Assembly (NCBI GenBank): GCA_032160545.1 | Contig: JAVHVN010000196.1 | Coordinates: 1-9,804 of the forward strand | Reading direction: 5' to 3' | Source: DATGFB01 sp032160545 | Lineage (GTDB): Bacteria > Actinomycetota > Actinomycetes > Mycobacteriales > Jatrophihabitantaceae | DNA length: 9,804 nt | Shown here: piece after piece, positions 6,432 to 9,804 of the stretch | Layout of the letters: every line of letters starts with the position of its first letter | How positions within the stretch are numbered: position 1 is the first letter of the stretch | Program-made: the position numbers and the translations under genes | The notes under the pieces: model-generated | Told to the model about the DNA's origin: nothing | Databases searched by the model: none | What the model saw: only the letters and a program-made list of their open reading frames with translations

Positions 6432-6884
6432 TCAGAACGGTGGGAGTGCCGCGACCGTCGCGAAGAACTCGTCGATCCGCCGCACGACGTCGGCGAATGC
6501 GTCGAAATCGACCGGCTTCGGGACGTAGACGTTGGCGTGCAGGTCGTAGCTGCGCGCGACGTCCGCGGCGGCGACCGAGGTGCTGAGGACCACGACGGGG
6601 ATGCGCCGCAGCTCGGCGTCGGACTTGAGTTCGGCCAGCAGTTCAAGGCCAGACATCCGCGGCAGGTTGAGGTCGAGCAGGATCAGGTCGGGCCGGCGGG
6701 CGTCACGGTAGCCGTCCTCGCGACGCAGATAGGCCAGCGCCTCGACACCGTCACCCACCACGTCGAGGGCAGCGTTCAGGCACCCGGCCCGTAACGCCTC
6801 ACGGGCGAGCATGACGTCACCGGGGTCGTCCTCGACGAGCAGTACCTCGAGCCGTGTGCCGTCCGAGCCGGCCTCACGGGGCAC
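6432..6884 (-). CDS. Stand-alone response regulator, Rcp1-like receiver
   Basis: A 150-residue single receiver (CheY-like) domain with no output domain. Acidic pocket VEDD is at 17-20, phospho-acceptor Asp71 in LILLDLNLP, switch residues Ser101/Thr102 in VVLSTS and Lys123 in YVPKPVD. The extended pattern, DGVEALAYLRRE (45-56), LHANVYVPKP (115-124) and a C-terminal FF..V..LP, matches the Rcp1 group that partners phytochrome-type kinases. The GTG start at 6884 overlaps the kinase TGA by 11 bp. The frame is open much further upstream, but that part is a mirror of the kinase gene with Ser/Arg-rich nonsense. It probably takes phosphate from the adjacent kinase and passes it on by protein contact, not DNA binding. 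Confidence 0.93.
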   Translation of the reverse strand: MPREAGSDGTRLEVLLVEDDPGDVMLAREALRAGCLNAALDVVGDGVEALAYLRREDGYRDARRPDLILLDLNLPRMSGLELLAELKSDAELRRIPVVVLSTSVAAADVARSYDLHANVYVPKPVDFDAFADVVRRIDEFFATVAALPPF

Positions 6885-8418
6885 TGACGGTCCGCCTTTC
6901 CGAAAGAGTGAAGCGGAACGTAGCACCCTGCCCCGCGCCGTCCGTGTCGAGCCAGATACGCCCACCGTGGAACTCGACGATCTTGCGGCACAGCGCCAGC
7001 CCGATGCCGGTTCCCTCGTACGCGCCGCGCACGTGCAGCCGCTGGAAGATCGTGAAGATCCGCTCGGCGTACTGCGCCTCGATGCCGATCCCGTTGTCGG
7101 CGACGGCGAACTGCCAGACCCCCTCGTCACGCAGCGGACGAGCGGTCACCACGATCAGCGGCGGCTCGTCGCCGTGGTACTTCAACGCGTTGCCGACGAG
7201 GTTCTCGAACAGTGCGGCCAGCAGGTCCGGATCGCCCTCGACGGTCGGCAGGTCGCTGCGTCCCACGCCGGCACCGCTCATCCGGATTTGGTCGTCCAGG
7301 CCGGCGAGCACCTGGTCGAGCACGGCGCCGGTGTCGACGTCGACGAACGAATCGGTCGTGCGGCCCACCCGCGAGAGCGCCAGCAGGTCGCTGATCAACG
7401 CCTGCATGCGCTTCGCCCCGTCGACCGCGAAGCCGATGTACTGCTTCGCCTGGTCGTCGAGCTCGTCGGCGTACTGCCGCTCGAGCAGCTGGCAGAAGTT
7501 CGCGACCTTGCGCAGCGGCTCGGACAGGTCGTGCGACGCCACGTAGGCGAACTGTTCGAGGTCGGCGTTCGAGCGCACCAGCTCCGCCTGCGCGGCCTGG
7601 ACCAGCGCGAGCTCGTCCGCGATCTGGCGGCGCATCTGCTCGACGTCGGACCCGAGCTCGGCGAATTCGGGTGGCCCGTCCGGGACGATCCGGCGGGTGC
7701 GCGCACCCGCCGCGACCTGCCGGCTCTGCCGGCCCAGCCGTTCGACCGGCCCGAGTACCCATCGGTGCAGACCGCGCCAGATCGCAAGGATCGCCGCCAG
7801 GACCAGGACAGCCGTCGCGGCTAGCAGCACGGACAGCAGGACGATCGCGTTCTTGCGTGCCGCCCGGGCGTCCGCACTGGCCTCCGTCACGGCCCCGGCG
7901 AGATCGGTGCCGGCCTGGCGGGCCGCCGCGAACCGGGCCTCGTCGGCAGCGGAGTCGAGCCCTGTTGGCGGCGGGCCCGTGCCGCGTACCGCTGCGATCA
8001 GCGGGTCGGCCGTCTCGCGGTGCCACGTGTCGGCCGCGGTGGTGAATGTGTCGAGGCGACGCAGCAGGCCGGGCGAGCCGCGCAGCAACTGCCTGAGCCG
8101 GGCAACGTCGGCCTGCTGCGTCGTGAGTGACTCGGTGTACGGCTGCAGCAACTCGGTGCGTCCGGTGAGCAGGTAGTCGCGCAGACCGGTCTGCTGGTTC
8201 GTCAGATCGGCGAGCACCGCCTCACTGCGGGTGACAGCCGGACCCCACCGGTAGACCGTGTCGTTGCCCTTGGTCACGACGTTGCCCAGCGCGAGCGCGA
8301 TGGCGAGCACGACGAGCAAGACCAGGGCCAGCAGCGCCAGCGTGATCGCCGCGACGCGGCGCCGCAGCGACCACGGCGGGCGCGAGGAGTCGATCGGCCG
8401 CGGGTCGGCCTCGCTCAT
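6874..8418 (-). CDS. Membrane histidine kinase with CHASE3 sensor and HAMP
   Basis: A 514-residue sensor kinase. It has a cytosolic N-terminus with Arg-rich RRR before helix 1 (about 22-46), an extracytoplasmic CHASE3-type domain (about 50-188, with QQTGLRDYLLTGRTELLQPY at 75-94), helix 2 (about 190-214) and HAMP (about 215-268). After a short coiled stretch comes HisKA with FAYVASHDLSEPLRK (290-304), phospho-acceptor His296. The ATPase domain has N-box ENLVGNALKY (405-414), G1 DNGIGI (441-446), F-box IFTIFQRLH (454-462) and G2 EGTGIGLAL (468-476). All catalytic boxes are intact. The SHDL.EPLRKV type with the later GG-R-IW motif is the phytochrome-like kinase class, which fits the Rcp1-like regulator next door. 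ATG 8418 shares ATGA with the upstream stop, indicating translational coupling; there is no strong Shine-Dalgarno. The signal is unknown, since CHASE3 ligands are generally uncharacterised. Confidence 0.95.
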   Translation of the reverse strand: MSEADPRPIDSSRPPWSLRRRVAAITLALLALVLLVVLAIALALGNVVTKGNDTVYRWGPAVTRSEAVLADLTNQQTGLRDYLLTGRTELLQPYTESLTTQQADVARLRQLLRGSPGLLRRLDTFTTAADTWHRETADPLIAAVRGTGPPPTGLDSAADEARFAAARQAGTDLAGAVTEASADARAARKNAIVLLSVLLAATAVLVLAAILAIWRGLHRWVLGPVERLGRQSRQVAAGARTRRIVPDGPPEFAELGSDVEQMRRQIADELALVQAAQAELVRSNADLEQFAYVASHDLSEPLRKVANFCQLLERQYADELDDQAKQYIGFAVDGAKRMQALISDLLALSRVGRTTDSFVDVDTGAVLDQVLAGLDDQIRMSGAGVGRSDLPTVEGDPDLLAALFENLVGNALKYHGDEPPLIVVTARPLRDEGVWQFAVADNGIGIEAQYAERIFTIFQRLHVRGAYEGTGIGLALCRKIVEFHGGRIWLDTDGAGQGATFRFTLSERRTVSAP

Positions 8419-9617
8419 CGGTCCGTCGGGGGACGGATCGTGACGACGACGACCGCGGTGTCGTCGAGCGAGCGGTTCGGCGCGGTGCCGACCAGTTCAG
8501 CTATCCACGAGTCGACGCTCGTCCCGTCTGCGGCACACCGGGTCACCGCGTCGACCAGCTCCTCGAGGCCCAGGCTGGTGTCGTCCGACGCGCGGACATA
8601 GGCGTCCAGCAGCCCGTCGGTGTACATGACGAGCGACGCGCCGTGGACGAACGCGACCTCGGTCTCGGGCCACGGGGTGGAGGTGCCGGCCGGCGACCCG
8701 GCCGGGGGGTCGACGCCGAGCGGCGGCCCGACGGCGACGTCGAGATAGGTCGCCTTGCCCTCGTTGCAGATCAGCGGCGACGGGTGTCCGGCGACTCGCA
8801 TCCGGATCGTCCGGGCCGCGGTGTCGATCGTGACGTCGCACGCCGTCACGAAGCCCGCCTGCCCGGACGTCTCGGCGTCCAGTAGCCGGGCCAGCGAGGG
8901 CAGGATCTCGTCCTCGGCCGTCCCCGCGAGGATCAGCGTGCGCCACGCCACGCGCAGGTGGACGCCCAGAGCGGCCTCGTCCGGACCGTGGCCCATGACA
9001 TCGCCGATGACCGCGCGCACGACGTGCCCGCCGATCTCGACCACGTCGAAGAAATCGCCGCCGAGCACCGCGTGGTCGCGACCGGGTTGGTAGTAGCTCG
9101 AGCACTCGACGGCCCGGGAGCGCAGCAGCGGCGTCGGCAGCAGGCCGCGTTCGAGACGGGAGTTCTCGGCCGAGCTCAGCCGCGCCTCGCGCAGCTGCTG
9201 CGCCGTGCGCTGTGCCCGCTTGCGCTCGATCGCGTACCTGATCGAGCGGTCGAGCAGGTCAGCAGTGATGTCGTCCTTGACCAGGTAGTCCTCGGCGCCG
9301 ATCGACAGGGCGTCCAGTCCGCCCGGGTCGTGGCGGCCGGTGAGGACGATGACCGCGGTGTTCGGCGAGGCGTCGACGACACGCATCAGCGCGGTGAGGC
9401 CATCGGCGTCCGGCAGGCCCAGATCGAGCAGGACGCAGTCGGGCTGCGCGGCGAGGGCGACGGTGGCGTGGGCGAGCGTCCTGGCCCAGTCGATCGACTC
9501 CGCGGGGACGCCGGACTCTTCGAGACAGGAGCGGACGAGAACGGCGTCGCCCTCGTCGTCCTCGACGAGCAGCAGGCGCCGAACCGCACCGGCGAGCGGA
9601 GCGGACGGCTTGACCAC
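8415..9617 (-). CDS. Receiver-SpoIIE/PP2C-type Ser/Thr phosphatase response regulator (RsbU/RssB-like)
   Basis: A 400-residue two-domain protein. The receiver spans about 11-130: LVEDDEGD (17-24), phospho-acceptor Asp65 in CVLLDLGLP, Thr93 in VIVLTG and Lys114 in YLVKDD. A helical linker (about 128-160) leads to GLLP (158-161). The SpoIIE/PP2C-type phosphatase follows: GGDFFD (186-191), IGDVMGHG (204-211, Asp206), FVTA (256-259), AGHPSP (276-281), MYTDGLLDAY (331-340, Asp334) and DDTAVVVV (385-392). The metal-binding Asp positions Asp188, Asp206, Asp334 and Asp385/386 are present, so it should be active. Relatives dephosphorylate anti-anti-sigma factors in partner-switching. The GTG at 9617 is chosen because GAGGGGG stands 4 nt upstream. 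The frame is open to 9716, but there it only reads through tRNA sequence (…VGSNPTATV). It is the first gene of the signalling operon and ends ATGA-overlapped with the kinase. No anti-sigma or anti-anti-sigma gene is in the window. Confidence 0.94.
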   Translation of the reverse strand: MVKPSAPLAGAVRRLLLVEDDEGDAVLVRSCLEESGVPAESIDWARTLAHATVALAAQPDCVLLDLGLPDADGLTALMRVVDASPNTAVIVLTGRHDPGGLDALSIGAEDYLVKDDITADLLDRSIRYAIERKRAQRTAQQLREARLSSAENSRLERGLLPTPLLRSRAVECSSYYQPGRDHAVLGGDFFDVVEIGGHVVRAVIGDVMGHGPDEAALGVHLRVAWRTLILAGTAEDEILPSLARLLDAETSGQAGFVTACDVTIDTAARTIRMRVAGHPSPLICNEGKATYLDVAVGPPLGVDPPAGSPAGTSTPWPETEVAFVHGASLVMYTDGLLDAYVRASDDTSLGLEELVDAVTRCAADGTSVDSWIAELVGTAPNRSLDDTAVVVVTIRPPTDR

Positions 9618-9673
9618 GTGGCCCCCTCGCCCTGCCGAGACGTTCTCTTCGACGCCGGAGCGGCTCGGTGAAA
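9618..9673 (-). promoter_or_regulatory. Short leader of the signalling operon
   Basis: Only 56 bp separate the tRNA-derived sequence from the phosphatase GTG. The stretch contains the GAGGGGG ribosome site and a small dyad GAGA-ACG-TCTC. I see no clear -35/-10 pair. The operon promoter may lie here, inside the tRNA-derived part or further right, beyond the window. Confidence 0.3.
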
Positions 9674-9732
9674 CTGTGGCGGTGGGATTCGAACCCACGG
9701 TGGCCATCAACCACACACGCTTTCGAGACGTA
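9674..9732 (-). tRNA. 3' half of a tRNA-Ser(CGA) gene; probable att site remnant
   Basis: On the minus strand the order is: anticodon stem TACGT (9732-9728), loop CTCGAAA (9727-9721) with anticodon CGA at 9725-9723, stem GCGTG (9720-9716), long class-II variable arm (9715-9699, arms GTGGT/GCCAC), T stem GTGGG and CCCAC around TTCGAAT (9698-9682), then CGCCACA (9681-9675), which fits an acceptor 3' strand. The long variable arm and CGA anticodon make it serine. Upstream I find no D arm and no matching acceptor 5' strand at the right distance, so it is not a complete gene. The 5' anticodon stem pairs only with two G-T wobbles, as if the tRNA identity began at the loop. That boundary is typical of tyrosine-integrase attachment sites. 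No encoded CCA follows. Confidence 0.7.
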
Positions 9733-9804
9733 AGTCCGAAGTGCCAAAGCCGTCTGGTGAGCCCGCAATTTGCCCGCTCACCGTGAGACTATCGCGTGCC
9801 ACGA
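9733..9804. mobile_element. Presumed end of an integrative element inserted at tRNA-Ser
   Basis: If 9674-9732 is the displaced tRNA 3' half, the sequence to its right is the end of the integrated element and continues beyond the window. These 72 bp hold no complete gene. They include a 25-bp imperfect palindrome (9757-9781). No integrase can be seen here, so this is inference from the tRNA scar alone. Confidence 0.4.
9757..9781. repeat. Imperfect palindrome with internal GCGGGC direct repeat
   Basis: GTGAGC (9757-9762) and GCTCAC (9776-9781) are perfect arms. Two mismatched positions follow on each side, then a paired GCAA/TTGC-like core. On the minus strand GCGGGC occurs twice, 11 bp apart. 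The position, 25-50 bp from the tRNA scar, suits an integrase or excisionase binding site, or a terminator of an element gene. It is too short to decide. Confidence 0.35.

Noticed and set aside
6885..7130. Extended start for the lone response regulator at 7130
   Set aside because: The added 82 residues are Ser/Arg-rich and overlie the kinase ATPase domain. The receiver begins right after the GTG at 6884.
9618..9716. N-terminal extension of the phosphatase up to 9716
   Set aside because: It translates tRNA sequence (VGSNPTATV is a common tRNA read-through pattern). The GTG at 9617 has a strong ribosome site and begins just before the receiver domain.
9733..9804. A complete tRNA gene with its 5' half in this stretch
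   Set aside because: GTGGC near 9800 could pair with the acceptor 3' strand, but it is about 70 nt from the anticodon arm, far too long, and no D arm exists between.
9733..9804. C-terminus of an integrase reading into the tRNA scar
   Set aside because: Only a few in-frame codons are visible before stops and they match no recognisable recombinase end.

Overview
The window is high-GC DNA (about 70% by eye over most of its length). GTG starts are common, genes overlap, and coding is strongly GC-rich at third positions. With a GT87 polyprenol-phosphate-dependent glycosyltransferase and a SpoIIE-type phosphatase on a receiver domain, this points to an actinobacterium. I cannot name a genus. No rRNA operon, IS element, CRISPR array or replication origin is visible.

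Left part (1-4817), all on the minus strand and read from right to left: a sugar-porter-family MFS transporter (3420-4817), an alpha/beta hydrolase 25 bp downstream (2534-3394), a second MFS permease of the NarK/OPA-like type (1235-2476), a 278-bp gap with inverted repeats and a possible 21-codon leader ORF, and a GT87 membrane glycosyltransferase (956 to beyond base 1) whose C-terminus lies outside the window. The first two genes look like one transcript. The GT87 gene and its upstream gap are visibly less GC-rich than the rest.

Centre (4818-6109): a divergent promoter region, then a plus-strand bacterial type IB DNA topoisomerase (4955-6061). It converges on the right-hand cluster across a short gap with a small GC-rich hairpin.

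Right part (6110-9617), minus strand: a compact signalling operon. It runs receiver-SpoIIE/PP2C phosphatase (8415-9617), CHASE3-HAMP histidine kinase (6874-8418), stand-alone Rcp1-like response regulator (6432-6884), then an unrecognised 86-residue basic-tailed protein (6110-6370). The first three overlap by 4 and 11 bp. The likely logic is that one membrane kinase senses a periplasmic or extracytoplasmic cue and phosphorylates one or both receivers. One of these controls a Ser/Thr phosphatase of the kind that switches anti-sigma/anti-anti-sigma partners; no such partner is in the window.

Right edge (9674-9804): a 59-bp stretch has the anticodon arm (CGA), long variable arm, T arm and acceptor 3' strand of a serine tRNA, but no 5' half. 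That is the usual scar left where an integrative element has inserted at the 3' half of a tRNA gene. I read it as an attachment-site remnant, with the mobile element lying to the right of the window and the signalling operon starting 56 bp outside it. This is the most notable observation. I found no convincing wholly novel system.
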